A stretch of DNA of 64,000 nucleotides from an uncultured Erysipelotrichales bacterium (GCA_910579135.1 CAJTTM010000013.1:1-64000), one strand, 5' to 3'. Numbered from the stretch's first letter, positions 54,678 to 63,753 are shown. Numbers and translations are program-made. The notes: generated by a model not told the origin, from the sequence alone.

Positions 54678-55313
54678 TTACTTGATTTTTGCTAATACAT
54701 GGCTAAACATAGCCAATTGTATTCTATTATTCTCCTTTATAGTATCTAACGCAAATATTAAATCAGGTAATGTACAAATTTTTAAAAATCGACAAATGTT
54801 AGTTTTATTAATCAAACCCTCTACATTAGTATTTTTATATTTTTCCTTTAAGGCATCTATCGAAACATCATCAGCTAGTCGTAACTTACTCACCTGACAT
54901 TCAGTTAAATCTAATTGCAAGTTTGATGAATTTTTAAAACATGAATTTTTAACATAACAATTAATAAATTTTGCATTTTTAAATTTGCATTTCTGAAAAT
55001 TACAATTATTAAAAAAACAATTATCAAAAGTGGTTCCCAAAAACCTACTACCTCTAAAATTACAATTAGTAAACGTTATTCCAGAAAAAATTGCTCCATT
55101 AAACGAACAATATTTTAGTGTTGATTTTTTAAACAGAGTTCCAAAGAAATTACACCTATTAAAATGAGAGTGTATAGAATTAGAGTTTCTAAAATCCTTA
55201 TAATTAAAACTCTTATCATTTCTATTAACTCCGGAATAGGAAAAAAATTTATTCCTTGGATATTTTTGTTTTTTCTTTTTCACAAAAATCTTTGAGTCAT
55301 ATTCTTTTTCCAC
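54678..55313 (-). CDS. Pentapeptide-repeat protein
   Basis: This 211-residue protein has about 16 pentapeptide units of A(D/N)LXX type, such as FNRCNFFGTLF, CNFRGSRFLGTTFDNCFFNN and CKFKNAKFINC (about 50-125), forming a right-handed beta helix. A short helical tail (about 145-211) follows. The start is GTG with AAGGATGAG before it. Family members include DNA-mimic gyrase protectors, but the repeats here are Cys/Asn-rich. The function is unknown. The 288-base spacer downstream (54390-54677) shows no gene. Confidence 0.85.
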   Translation of the reverse strand: MEKEYDSKIFVKKKKQKYPRNKFFSYSGVNRNDKSFNYKDFRNSNSIHSHFNRCNFFGTLFKKSTLKYCSFNGAIFSGITFTNCNFRGSRFLGTTFDNCFFNNCNFQKCKFKNAKFINCYVKNSCFKNSSNLQLDLTECQVSKLRLADDVSIDALKEKYKNTNVEGLINKTNICRFLKICTLPDLIFALDTIKENNRIQLAMFSHVLAKIK

Positions 55314-55443
55314 AAGAACTCATCCTTTCCATATAAAAAGCACCACACAACAGTGATGCCAAACCAGCAGTGTTTTCAAACATTTTTAAAACAATAAATA
55401 GAATAAAACTAATCACCGTTAATACATCTGAAACTTTCTCCAT
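55297..55443 (-). CDS. Small hydrophobic peptide, type I toxin-like candidate
   Basis: A 48-residue frame, MEKVSDVLTVISFILFIVL then KMFENTAGLASLLCGAFY, contains one hydrophobic helix. GGAGGTGATGTCTACT precedes the ATG. The leader at 55460-55545 holds conspicuous G+C-rich segments (TGCCCGCACCGGCC, GTTGGTAATAGT), much like the structured leaders of holin-like type I toxins in Firmicutes. It overlaps the pentapeptide gene start by 17 bases, so it may instead be a leader peptide for it. Confidence 0.4.
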   Translation of the reverse strand: MEKVSDVLTVISFILFIVLKMFENTAGLASLLCGAFYMERMSSCGKRI

Positions 55444-55652
55444 AGTAGACATCACCTCCATGCAAATAGTATATTTTAGACCCCATTCCGTCCGTAGACC
55501 ATACTATTACCAACTCACTGTTGGCCGGTGCGGGCAATATTATTTTACCATATTTTTTAATTTATATAAACCCCCTACAGCCTTATAACTTCTATAACTT
55601 CTAATTTATCTTTCTTCATTATACTACTTAAAGATATTAAATAAAATAAAAA

Positions 55653-56492
55653 CTATAATCCCATCATATCCTTCACAACATGATCACTCATCTTGACAGT
55701 TCCAACCAAAATCAACATATTAAAGATCAATTCTCCAATATATGACCAAAGCATTGAAATCGCACTTGCTTCTGCATCAATGCTTGGTGGTGATCCTGCA
55801 AATTTAGAAAAGATGATACAAGCTAAAACGATGATAGCTCCCTCCATACAGACACCAATGTAGCTTTTTAAAAAAGTAACTGCAACTGATTGTGTGCTTT
55901 CTGAAGCAGATGCAGATAAAGGAATTGGCGAAATAGCTGTATACATGTAAAGTCTAAAAAAACGACCATAAACTGTTAGTATTAACACAAAGGATAATAT
56001 CGTAATGAATATTCCTCCAAGTAAAGTAACTGCCCATACAGGTATGCTTTCCAGAAATCCACAGTCATCAACTGCATCAATAATCGTTTGTGGTATAGTT
56101 GTACTTGTTGCAGTTCCAACACCTACAGTTTTCATAATCTTACTTGTATTACCCTGAACAATTTCAAAAATCTTACACATGATATCCATTCCATAAACAA
56201 CCAATCCTCTTGCAATCGCAAAACGCAAAAACAGTCTTAAAGCATGTTCAGGACGCTTGATTTCCGTTAAATTCACACACGTCTTAACCATTCCAACGAC
56301 AAAGAAAAGAACAAGCAATGCTAGTCCAATGGCCAGTAAGCCACCATGTATTTGTGTAATCACTTTCCATATATGCCCACCTTTGAAATTCTGCGGTGTC
56401 TGAGTCAAAAGTAGCCATATTTCTGCTAACTTCTGATTCCATGTGTTAATGGCATTGGTTAGATTATCAATAATTCCACCCAAATTGATCAC
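55653..56492 (-). CDS. VirB6/TrbL-like conjugation channel protein
   Basis: This 279-residue protein has five or six membrane helices (about 52-75, 92-112, 155-182, 187-200, 213-232, 250-270). It follows Maff2 and VirD4 as in other gut conjugative elements. Start uncertain: GTG at 56492, or TTG at 56483 after GAGGTGATCAA. It is the likely inner-membrane channel part. Confidence 0.8.
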   Translation of the reverse strand: MINLGGIIDNLTNAINTWNQKLAEIWLLLTQTPQNFKGGHIWKVITQIHGGLLAIGLALLVLFFVVGMVKTCVNLTEIKRPEHALRLFLRFAIARGLVVYGMDIMCKIFEIVQGNTSKIMKTVGVGTATSTTIPQTIIDAVDDCGFLESIPVWAVTLLGGIFITILSFVLILTVYGRFFRLYMYTAISPIPLSASASESTQSVAVTFLKSYIGVCMEGAIIVLACIIFSKFAGSPPSIDAEASAISMLWSYIGELIFNMLILVGTVKMSDHVVKDMMGL

Positions 56493-56516
56493 CTCACTTT
56501 CTCATCGCTGATGGAA

Positions 56517-56834
56517 CTAGCCACCAACAATGAGATTTAAAATTTCCTTTGCAAAAGTGATGATAATTCCTCCAGCTACAGTGAGGAAACCATTAGCTCT
56601 TTGGCTGGGATCATGGCTCTTTAAACTCAAGCCAACCTGGACGACACCAAAACCTAATAAGATCATACCAATAGCTCTGATCAAACTAAAGATAAAAGTT
56701 GATAGATTATTAACAACTGTCAATGGATCTCCATCTGCATAGACTGGTGTTGCTCCAAAGTTAAGCATTGAAACACTTAAAACATATGCTAAAAATAACA
56801 TTTTTGCTTTTCTATTTGATTTCATAAACTTCAT
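56517..56834 (-). CDS. Maff2-family small membrane protein
   Basis: This 105-residue protein has a signal-like helix, a second helix (FIFSLIRAIGMILLGFGVVQ) and a third (GFLTVAGGIIITFAKEILNL). Maff2 proteins resemble VirB2-type pilin subunits and are encoded beside VirD4 in Firmicute elements. RBS TGGAGGTAAAT. Confidence 0.85.
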   Translation of the reverse strand: MKFMKSNRKAKMLFLAYVLSVSMLNFGATPVYADGDPLTVVNNLSTFIFSLIRAIGMILLGFGVVQVGLSLKSHDPSQRANGFLTVAGGIIITFAKEILNLIVGG

Positions 56835-56871
56835 AAATGATTTACCTCCATTTCATTTTCTTATAAAGTAA

Positions 56872-56941
56872 AGGTGTAGTTATCAAATTGCCTGCAAGCA
56901 TTTTAAACTACACCTAAATGATGATGTCTGCAAACATCATC
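56872..56941 (-). terminator. Two stem-loops between virD4-like and Maff2 genes
   Basis: AGGTGTAGTT / AACTACACCT (56872-56915) and GATGATGT / ACATCATC (56920-56941). Neither has a long T run. They may process the transcript or raise expression of the downstream small pilin-like gene. Confidence 0.5.
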
Positions 56942-56952
56942 TATTGAGCAAT

Positions 56953-58746
56953 CTAATTACCTTTAGATAGCTCTTTTTCTTTTTTCATCAGTTCTTCAAA
57001 ATATTCTTCTATATCTTCATCTGAATAGAGTTCATAGTCCGCATCAGTAAGAAGAATATCTTGCCAGTCCTCAATCGCATATTTTATCTTTCCATGTTCA
57101 TAAGGTTTGGCTTTTCCATCTTTTGTATATTTCACATTGGGATGTTTCAATATATCATATTTCTTGTCAAAGATAGGTCGTTCACCACGTATAAAGAGCA
57201 ACGAATAATCATTATCCAGTAATCGTACTTCATCAGGTGTCAAAAGTTCCCTTCCTGCCTGCTGATAATTTGTCGAATAATTGCCACTCTTTCCGCTTGA
57301 CTTGCCATAAGTGTTAGTATCCAATGTTTCCTTGCCAAGATACTCACTCATGAATTTATGTGTTGACTGTTCATTCCCACCAAGATAATATAAGCTGTCA
57401 CAATTGCCGACAATGCTTTCCCATGCATCTTTATATAATGCCTTGATCTGTGCAAGATTTTGAATAATAATTGATACAAATATCTGTCTTGATCTCATGG
57501 TACTGAGCAGTTTGTCAAATTCGTCTGGCAAGGCAACATTTGCAAACTCGTCCATCAGGAAATGAACAGGAATAGGCAGTTCTCCCCCATGAACAATGTC
57601 CGCCTGATAGTAAAGCATCTGAAACAGCTGAGTATACAACATTCCAACAAGAAAATTGAATGTTGAGTCATTATCAGGAATGACACAGAAGATTGCTGTC
57701 TTTCTTTCACCAACAAGATTTAATTCAAGTTCATCAGTTGCTGTTAATGATGCAATACTTTCAAGGTTAAAGGCAGCAAGACGAACACCAACACTTATTA
57801 AGATTGACTTTGCTGTTTTTCCTGCTGCCTGTTTGTATATCTTATACTGTTTCAATGCTAGGCTATTAGGGTTTCTCAATTCAAGTCTTTCAAACAGTTC
57901 ATCCAATGGACTCTGATAATCTTCATCATCTTCTCTTACATCAGCAGCTGCAATCATTTCCATGACCATTGTAAAGTTCTGTTCCTCTTTCGGTGCTTCA
58001 TGGAGAAGATATAGGCACAAAGCTTCAAGGAGTGCTGTTTCACTTTTCTCCCAAAAGGGATCATTTGTCTGACTTCCTTTTGGTGTTGTATTTCTAATCA
58101 AATTGGTAATCAGTTTTAAGACATCTTTATCATCTTTGATATATTCAAAAGGATTATAACAGTGTGACTTTGACATATTGATAAGATCAACAGCCTTGAT
58201 CTCATAACCTTCCTTTTCTAAAAGATAGCCAGTATCTCTTAAAAGTTCTCCCTTTGGATCAAGGCAAACAAAACTTGTATTGCACTGCATCAGATTAGGC
58301 TTGCCATAAAATCTCGTCTTGCCTGCTCCACTTCCGCCAATAATGATAGAGTTAAGATTACGTCTGTGCTTTTTTCCATCAAGTCCAATATATACATTCT
58401 GACTTAAAATCTTATTTTTTGTAAAATCCTTGTCTGCATATTTTTTATTGACACTTTTGTTATTTGCCCACTTTGCTGAGCCATATTCCTCCTGACGTCT
58501 ATAGTTTCTTTTGTTGGATAGATATATACCTATTCCGCAAACATATATAACAACAAACAAACTGACCGTTCTTAAACTGTCTTCACACCATACAATAGAA
58601 AAAGGACTACTCATAGCTTCACTAACATGCGGTAAAGCATTCAATAGTCCTTCGTTTACATATGGTGCAGTGATGAGTCCAAGCCATATGACGGGTAAAA
58701 ATCCCAAAATAAAAAGAACAAGTTCATCATGACTATCTTTCCTCAT
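56953..58746 (-). CDS. virD4: VirD4/TraG-type coupling protein
   Basis: This 597-residue protein has two N-terminal membrane helices (about 9-27 and 58-77), Walker A IIGGSGAGKTRFYGKPN (about 134-150) and Walker B HFLMDEFANVALPDEF. It couples the relaxase-DNA complex to the channel. Its start overlaps the small upstream gene by 14 bases. Confidence 0.95.
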   Translation of the reverse strand: MRKDSHDELVLFILGFLPVIWLGLITAPYVNEGLLNALPHVSEAMSSPFSIVWCEDSLRTVSLFVVIYVCGIGIYLSNKRNYRRQEEYGSAKWANNKSVNKKYADKDFTKNKILSQNVYIGLDGKKHRRNLNSIIIGGSGAGKTRFYGKPNLMQCNTSFVCLDPKGELLRDTGYLLEKEGYEIKAVDLINMSKSHCYNPFEYIKDDKDVLKLITNLIRNTTPKGSQTNDPFWEKSETALLEALCLYLLHEAPKEEQNFTMVMEMIAAADVREDDEDYQSPLDELFERLELRNPNSLALKQYKIYKQAAGKTAKSILISVGVRLAAFNLESIASLTATDELELNLVGERKTAIFCVIPDNDSTFNFLVGMLYTQLFQMLYYQADIVHGGELPIPVHFLMDEFANVALPDEFDKLLSTMRSRQIFVSIIIQNLAQIKALYKDAWESIVGNCDSLYYLGGNEQSTHKFMSEYLGKETLDTNTYGKSSGKSGNYSTNYQQAGRELLTPDEVRLLDNDYSLLFIRGERPIFDKKYDILKHPNVKYTKDGKAKPYEHGKIKYAIEDWQDILLTDADYELYSDEDIEEYFEELMKKEKELSKGN

Positions 58747-58936
58747 AACTTTTTCTTGTTCCTTTCATCGCATCTGCTTTGGCAGACTTTGCAATAATCG
58801 TTTCAATAAAATCATAGTTCTTATTTTCCCTGATCTGTTCATCCCTTAGTTTTTTCAGTGCATTGATAATGATCCTTCTTTCACAGTCAGTCACACAAAT
58901 ATGAACGATTTTTTCTTTTGGTGTAAATAAACTCAT
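58733..58936 (-). CDS. Small conjugative-element protein (DUF5720-like)
   Basis: This 67-residue basic/helical protein contains KIVHICVTDCERRIIINALK and ETIIAKSAKADAMKG. Such small proteins are regularly encoded between the ArdC/LtrC-like and VirD4 genes. The function is unknown. It overlaps both neighbours, so it is translated with them. Confidence 0.65.
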   Translation of the reverse strand: MSLFTPKEKIVHICVTDCERRIIINALKKLRDEQIRENKNYDFIETIIAKSAKADAMKGTRKSYEER

Positions 58937-59844
58937 TATCGGCTCACATCATTTCTTTGAACAGTTTTTTCCTGCTGAGATTTATAGATACCTCTATCAA
59001 TGCGTTCGCTGACATCTTCACATAGATTTTTGATATATCCCAACTCCTGCTTGATGTCCCTTGTTTCCATTCCATTAAAATAATTGACAACCTGATTCGT
59101 AAAGCCTGTGTCATGAACAGGAACTCCATATTTCTGACAGAGAATATAAGCTGAACTTTCAACAAAGAACTGATGTTCTTCTCGATTATAGCTGGAATAC
59201 TGTTTATCAAATTCTACATGACAGTATTCTCTTGCAAGCCATTGAATTAGCTGTTGAGGACTCAAATCTTTTGCATAGAATATACATTTTGAATCAGGTG
59301 AATAAAATACAGGTTCACCGCCTTCAAAATTATCTGACTGTGCTAATGCAACAGGTGAATCATATGTCAATCCAGCAATCATATTTTCAATATCCATTTG
59401 GGGAGCAGTATACAAAATGTCCTTTGTATTGATCTGTGATGCATCAAATACATACTTTGGATTATAGTTAGTTCCATATGATCCATCATCTCTTTGATAT
59501 TCTCCACTTGGTTCTAAAATTTGAATACCCTTTTCCCCTTTTCTGATATAGAGTTTATTTTCTCTCCAGTGATTGTTGTCTTTCAGCATGACTGCTTCAG
59601 GATTCTGTGCCATAACTAAAAGAGTATTGGTTACAGTATAATCAAGTCTTGACATAAGATTTAAAAATTGCTGATACTTCTGGGGTGAAGAAGCCACTTC
59701 TCTTATTTGAGTTTCTGCAAGTTCATACAAATGATCTCGCCTTTCTTTCATCTGTTTTGCATACTCTTCTTTCGTAAGCCTTGGCTGTTTTCTTTCATTC
59801 TGCTTTTGAGCATTTTTATCTAGCATTGAATAAATATTTTCCAT
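58936..59844 (-). CDS. ArdC/LtrC-like ssDNA-binding protein
   Basis: This 302-residue protein has an N-terminal ArdC-like domain (QFLNLMSRLDYTVTNTLLVM, NHWRENKLYIRKGEKGIQIL). It also has a zincin-like region (QLIQWLAREYCHVEFD, where the usual HExxH is replaced by REYCH). Family proteins protect incoming single-stranded DNA during transfer. The altered metal-binding motif suggests the peptidase-like part is inactive. The gene lies between the PcfB-like gene and the small DUF5720-like gene and overlaps the latter by one base. Confidence 0.75.
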   Translation of the reverse strand: MENIYSMLDKNAQKQNERKQPRLTKEEYAKQMKERRDHLYELAETQIREVASSPQKYQQFLNLMSRLDYTVTNTLLVMAQNPEAVMLKDNNHWRENKLYIRKGEKGIQILEPSGEYQRDDGSYGTNYNPKYVFDASQINTKDILYTAPQMDIENMIAGLTYDSPVALAQSDNFEGGEPVFYSPDSKCIFYAKDLSPQQLIQWLAREYCHVEFDKQYSSYNREEHQFFVESSAYILCQKYGVPVHDTGFTNQVVNYFNGMETRDIKQELGYIKNLCEDVSERIDRGIYKSQQEKTVQRNDVSR

Positions 59845-59850
59845 TAACTG

Positions 59851-60594
59851 TTACCTCACTTTCTTCTTGCGTTTTTTCTTTCCGATATTTTTGTGCTGAA
59901 TCTGCTGTTTTACGGTTACTCTCTTTTGTTGCTGTTTTTTGATGTCATTTAATTCTTTTCTCACCGATGGGCGTTTAGGTTCAGTAATATCGAGTTCTTT
60001 TCCTGCTTTGGCTAAGATAGGCTCGGACGGATTGACGCCCTTCTTCGTTCGAGCAAGAGTCGGGTTTTGTGAAAAGCTCTTTTTATCTTTTTTCATTGAT
60101 TTCATTAATGACTGAACAAGTCTGTCGTGTTCATCATCACTTAATGTTGGTACATCTTTAAATGGCTGATTCTTTTTTGAAGCTGCATATTCATTGATGG
60201 CTTTTGTATCAACAATAGCCAATTCAAACTTATCTACAATTCTGCTGATTTTTGATGCATCTTCTGCCCTGACCATAATGTCACAGATCCCATCAGTATT
60301 GTTTTTCTCCTTAAGAACACAGTATAAAACTCCATAACGTTTTGCTTCCTGAGTGAAAGTCTTTAAATCATTGTGATGAATGGCAAACACTTTCAGTTCC
60401 TTTCCTGACTTTAACATAGAATTGAGTCGTGCCTTTCCCTTGACTTTTTTCTTGTCAGTTAGAATTGCATAAAGTGTAGCTGCTAAAGATTTAGAAGCCA
60501 TACCACCAGCTTTGAGTGCAACATTTGTAGCAACCTCAATCCCCTGCAATGACATTCTCACGACCTGATCGGCTGTTTCGCCTCCTGCGTTCAT
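59851..60594 (-). CDS. PcfB-family (DUF3801) conjugation protein
   Basis: About 247 residues starting MNAGGETADQVVRMSLQGIE and followed by VALKAGGMASKSLAATLYAI, the PcfB/DUF3801 pattern. A folded N-terminal domain is followed by a Lys/Arg-rich tail (KKQQQKRVTVKQQIQHKNIG). PcfB works as an accessory factor linking relaxosome and coupling protein in pCF10-like systems. The ATG at 60594 follows AAAGGAG; the gene overlaps the relaxase gene by 59 bases. Confidence 0.85.
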   Translation of the reverse strand: MNAGGETADQVVRMSLQGIEVATNVALKAGGMASKSLAATLYAILTDKKKVKGKARLNSMLKSGKELKVFAIHHNDLKTFTQEAKRYGVLYCVLKEKNNTDGICDIMVRAEDASKISRIVDKFELAIVDTKAINEYAASKKNQPFKDVPTLSDDEHDRLVQSLMKSMKKDKKSFSQNPTLARTKKGVNPSEPILAKAGKELDITEPKRPSVRKELNDIKKQQQKRVTVKQQIQHKNIGKKKRKKKVR

Positions 60595-61921
60595 CTTGTT
60601 CACGCTCCTTTCTTTCTTCATTGATTTTTGACAGTTTATCTTTCATAGATAATGAGCGAATTCTTATGTCCTCATAGAGTTTCACCTCCTTTCGCAATTC
60701 TTTGATTTCTTCAGAAAGAGTCGATACATCTCTCTGTAGTTTTTCTTTTGTATCAGGATTTCGACAGCGTCTGATTTTGTTGTAGACACATCTTCGTTCC
60801 TTGATAAGTAAATCCAATTTATCCTTGACTGATGATTCCTCTCTATCAAGATCATCAATTGTTTCAATCCTCTTTTTACATAGCAGAGTTGTTTCCTGTG
60901 TAATCTTATCCATGTATCTTAGATCCTCTCTCAACAAAAAATGCACCCTTTTTCTGTTAGGTGCATTCTTAGGCAGTATTGACATTTCAAACATATAGCG
61001 AACATACAAAGCACGAAAGCCTGTTATCTTTTTTGCTTTTTTCATATCACCTTGATAGTGATAAGTTTTAGGTTTCTTATTTAGTATAGTATCCTGAAAA
61101 CCAATATCATTATTTAAAATACGAAGCTTGATATTTTCTTCACTGTATGATTCATCTTTTGTAAGATTATGAAGTCTAAAAAATTTTTCTGATCCATGTG
61201 GTCTAATAGCCATATACTTGACATTCATTTTGACTTCATATCCCATTGATTTTAAGTTTCTGATAAACTGAGTAAAAGTCATTGAATGACTGATAGCTCG
61301 ATCAACATCATCAATCATAAGTGATCGTCTAGTTGGTATCTTCTGTTTCTCTGCTAGCCACTCACTATAGTGCCTTCCTTTCTTTGGATTTTCAATAACA
61401 CTTAAACGATACTTCCTGCAAAGTTCATCGGATAATCTTCTCATTCGATCATAGTCCTTATGCTTGTTGAAAAATCTTTTCTTTGTTACCCACGAAACTG
61501 AATTAACGACAAAATGATTATGAAAATGTGCTTTATCAAGATGAGTTGTGACTAATACTTCAAATTCTTCACCCCACATCTTTTGAGCAAGTTCAATTCC
61601 AATAGCATGTGCCATTTCAGCAGTGACCTCTCCAGGTGCAAATGACTGATAACCATGAAAGGCTAACACACCATCTTCCTTATGTGCTGACTTTTTTGTC
61701 TGTACCATCTGCTCGTAAACATTGGAAGGATCACAATTGACACCACTGACATAAAACTGCTTTTCGGTTTTCAAGTCATCAGTTGTATATTCAATAACAT
61801 TTTCAAGTCCCTGAGACTGATAATCATCAAAATCCTTATTTTCTGTTTTCATAGGATTAGCAGCATAATCTAAGACTTCTTTTAAACTGTACTTAACTGC
61901 CCATATAGAAGTTGTTGCCAT
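60536..61921 (-). CDS. MobA/MobP-type relaxase
   Basis: This 461-residue relaxase has the metal-binding histidine triad HLDKAHFHNHFVVNSV (about 126-141) and the upstream HGYQSFAPGEVTAEMAHAIG segment. A long charged coiled coil (about 330-450) follows. It nicks oriT and stays linked to the 5' end of the transferred strand. Its start overlaps the MobC stop by one base. The putative oriT lies about 0.9 kb upstream. Confidence 0.92.
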   Translation of the reverse strand: MATTSIWAVKYSLKEVLDYAANPMKTENKDFDDYQSQGLENVIEYTTDDLKTEKQFYVSGVNCDPSNVYEQMVQTKKSAHKEDGVLAFHGYQSFAPGEVTAEMAHAIGIELAQKMWGEEFEVLVTTHLDKAHFHNHFVVNSVSWVTKKRFFNKHKDYDRMRRLSDELCRKYRLSVIENPKKGRHYSEWLAEKQKIPTRRSLMIDDVDRAISHSMTFTQFIRNLKSMGYEVKMNVKYMAIRPHGSEKFFRLHNLTKDESYSEENIKLRILNNDIGFQDTILNKKPKTYHYQGDMKKAKKITGFRALYVRYMFEMSILPKNAPNRKRVHFLLREDLRYMDKITQETTLLCKKRIETIDDLDREESSVKDKLDLLIKERRCVYNKIRRCRNPDTKEKLQRDVSTLSEEIKELRKEVKLYEDIRIRSLSMKDKLSKINEERKEREQDERRRRNSRSGRENVIAGD

Positions 61922-62268
61922 TATATATTGACCTCTTCTTTTCTATATTCATCATTCACTCTTAAAACATATTGAATCTGTTTTTGAAGTTCATCAAAAT
62001 TCTTTTTATACTTCATCACATCAATTGAACCTGTCTTATGAGCAACCACTGCAATCTGATTGAGATTATTTCCAATCCTTCTTAACTGATCGATTGTTTC
62101 CTTTAAATCAGGATAAGGCTTTTCGGCTGGTACGATTTTTTGAATAATCAGGCGAAGATATGCCTCTCTTGAAAGTCCTGTTTTTAAAACTGCATTATTC
62201 AAATCATCAAGTTCATCATCGCTTAATCTCAGCTTTATTTCATGATTTCTTTTTATTTTATTTTTCAT
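61921..62268 (-). CDS. mobC: MobC-like mobilisation protein
   Basis: This 115-residue protein has an N-terminal ribbon-helix-helix (IKLRLSDDELDDLNNAVLKT) and the MobC segment LRRIGNNLNQIAVVAHKTG. It binds oriT DNA to help the relaxase melt and nick. It overlaps the relaxase gene by one base. Confidence 0.88.
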   Translation of the reverse strand: MKNKIKRNHEIKLRLSDDELDDLNNAVLKTGLSREAYLRLIIQKIVPAEKPYPDLKETIDQLRRIGNNLNQIAVVAHKTGSIDVMKYKKNFDELQKQIQYVLRVNDEYRKEEVNI

Positions 62269-62301
62269 TTTTCCTCCAACAAAAAAAGTCTTATGAATAA
62301 T

Positions 62302-62733
62302 TCATAAGACCTCATCATCATATTCTTCATAAGGTGATAACCCCATTTCTTCCCATGTCACACCATAAGGAGCACCACCACTTGTATAACCAGCAATAAA
62401 GAAAAACTGATCATCCTGAAAATCATCAAATGTTTCTTGTTGCTGTTTGTGAAGTTTTCGTTCTTTTCTTTTTTTCTTTTTGTTGAGTTCATGCTTTTTA
62501 TGAAGTACAACACTTCTTTTTTCCTTATCAATCTGTTCTTTTGTTAACTTAATACCTAGTTTCAGCAGTTCATCTACAGCTTTTAATCTATCTACTTTAA
62601 ATTTTTTTCGATAACATTTGATTATATTTCCTTGACTTTCATCAAATTCAGCAATCCATTTCATAGCTTTAGGTTTCCTTTCATGAAAGCTCATTTTCTT
62701 TAGTTTTGCTTTCCTGTTGCTTCTCTTACTCAT
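62302..62733 (-). CDS. Lys-rich protein at the head of the mobilisation operon
   Basis: About 143 residues from the ATG at 62733 (weak site GGTGAACGAG); a longer start at 62796 has no ribosome site. It begins MSKRSNRKAKLKKMSFHERK, has a very basic middle (KKHELNKKKKRKERKLHKQQ) and an acidic C-terminus (GAPYGVTWEEMGLSPYEEYD). It is probably a DNA-binding accessory factor encoded next to oriT. No domain is recognised. Confidence 0.6.
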   Translation of the reverse strand: MSKRSNRKAKLKKMSFHERKPKAMKWIAEFDESQGNIIKCYRKKFKVDRLKAVDELLKLGIKLTKEQIDKEKRSVVLHKKHELNKKKKRKERKLHKQQQETFDDFQDDQFFFIAGYTSGGAPYGVTWEEMGLSPYEEYDDEVL

Positions 62734-62809
62734 CTCGTTCACCAGCCATTTCTTATTACTATTTATATCATGAACTTCATCTATACACAACTTCATTTTC
62801 AGCGAGGTA

Positions 62810-62853
62810 TTAGGGGATTTCCCCTAACAAGCTGACTTTTGTCCCCAAAAGTC
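62810..62853. other. Candidate origin of transfer (oriT)
   Basis: Two perfect inverted repeats stand side by side upstream of the mobilisation genes: TTAGGGGA-TT-TCCCCTAA (62810-62827) and GACTTTTG-TCCC-CAAAAGTC (62834-62853). They are flanked by AAGCTG and TTGCTTG. G+C-rich repeats are rare in this window. Position and form fit a relaxase-recognised oriT, but the nick site is not identified. Confidence 0.5.
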
Positions 62854-62959
62854 CTTGCTTGCTACAACCTACTACATTAATATATACACCATTTACAAAA
62901 ATTTTAAATTATCACTAAACATAATATATATTTTCTTATTCTTTTAGTAGAAATAAAAA

Positions 62960-62989
62960 GCAACTAAAGTTTGCTACTACTCTAGTTGC
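62960..62989 (-). terminator. Terminator after DUF6338-like gene
   Basis: GCAACTA / TAGTTGC stem followed on the minus strand by TTTTTATTTC. Confidence 0.65.
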
Positions 62990-63027
62990 TCAATTTTCTC
63001 ACTAATCTTTATAATTAAATTATATAT

Positions 63028-63588
63028 TTATTCTATTTTGTCTGTTCTAATTTGTATTGAGTGTACTTCATTATAATTTATTAAAATATAATAACTTTCT
63101 TTATCCTCATAACTTGATATCTTATTACCGTCTTTATCATAATACGAGAACGATGATAAAAGAATCTGCGAATTATTTATATCATCTACACCTTCTAAAT
63201 AACCAGTATAACGACTACCATCCTTTAAACACACAATACATGCCACATCATAAGAATCAACCTGTAAAAAAAATGACAAAATACTTCCACTATTTTCTAA
63301 ATATTCAACAGTAAAAATATCTCTTTTTATCAAATATGAACATAACAAACCAACAATCAATGCAATAATAACATTTAATAAAGTCACACTTATAAAATTA
63401 TTTATAATTGAGTTTATATATAATGAAAGCTCATTAATTAAATAACTAATTACAACTGAAAAAGCAGTAACTTTATAATTATCATCTGACATTTTTGTTT
63501 TTAACGCTCTATAAACTAAAATTAAAACAAGATAGCCCGGTACAAAATAAACTAAAATATTTGAAATATTTTTAACTATCTCTATCAT
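63028..63588 (-). CDS. DUF6338-like membrane protein
   Basis: This 186-residue protein has three hydrophobic segments (about 8-27, 41-60, 68-87). A soluble SH3-like region follows (ACIVCLKDGSRYTGYLEGVD, then SYYILINYNEVHSIQI). The layout fits DUF6338-type proteins, which appear on mobile elements. The function is unknown. Its start lies inside the end of the small basic protein gene, indicating coupled translation. Confidence 0.6.
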   Translation of the reverse strand: MIEIVKNISNILVYFVPGYLVLILVYRALKTKMSDDNYKVTAFSVVISYLINELSLYINSIINNFISVTLLNVIIALIVGLLCSYLIKRDIFTVEYLENSGSILSFFLQVDSYDVACIVCLKDGSRYTGYLEGVDDINNSQILLSSFSYYDKDGNKISSYEDKESYYILINYNEVHSIQIRTDKIE

Positions 63589-63721
63589 TTCTTTCCTCCT
63601 CTAGTGGTTTTTTTGCATGATTTATTTTTTCAATTTCACTTGCACAATCTTCATTTGCTTTTTTAAGCAAATCAGTATTATGTTTCTTTTTAGTTTTCTT
63701 TATTGATTTATATCTTGCCAT
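63572..63721 (-). CDS. Small Lys-rich protein
   Basis: A 49-residue frame, MARYKSIKKTKKKHNTDLLK followed by ANEDCASEIEKINHAK, ends by overlapping the DUF6338-like gene by 17 bases; its last codons include that gene's GAGGAGG ribosome site. A ribosome site GGGGTAAAAAT lies ahead of its ATG. It may be a small DNA-binding or leader peptide. Confidence 0.5.
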   Translation of the reverse strand: MARYKSIKKTKKKHNTDLLKKANEDCASEIEKINHAKKPLEEERNDRDS

Positions 63722-63753
63722 AATTTTTACCCCTTTATTGCATTTTTAAACTT

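Noticed and set aside
54678..55313. Qnr-like quinolone protection protein
   Set aside because: Repeats are fewer and Cys/Asn-rich with no Qnr-specific loops; no basis for a resistance call.
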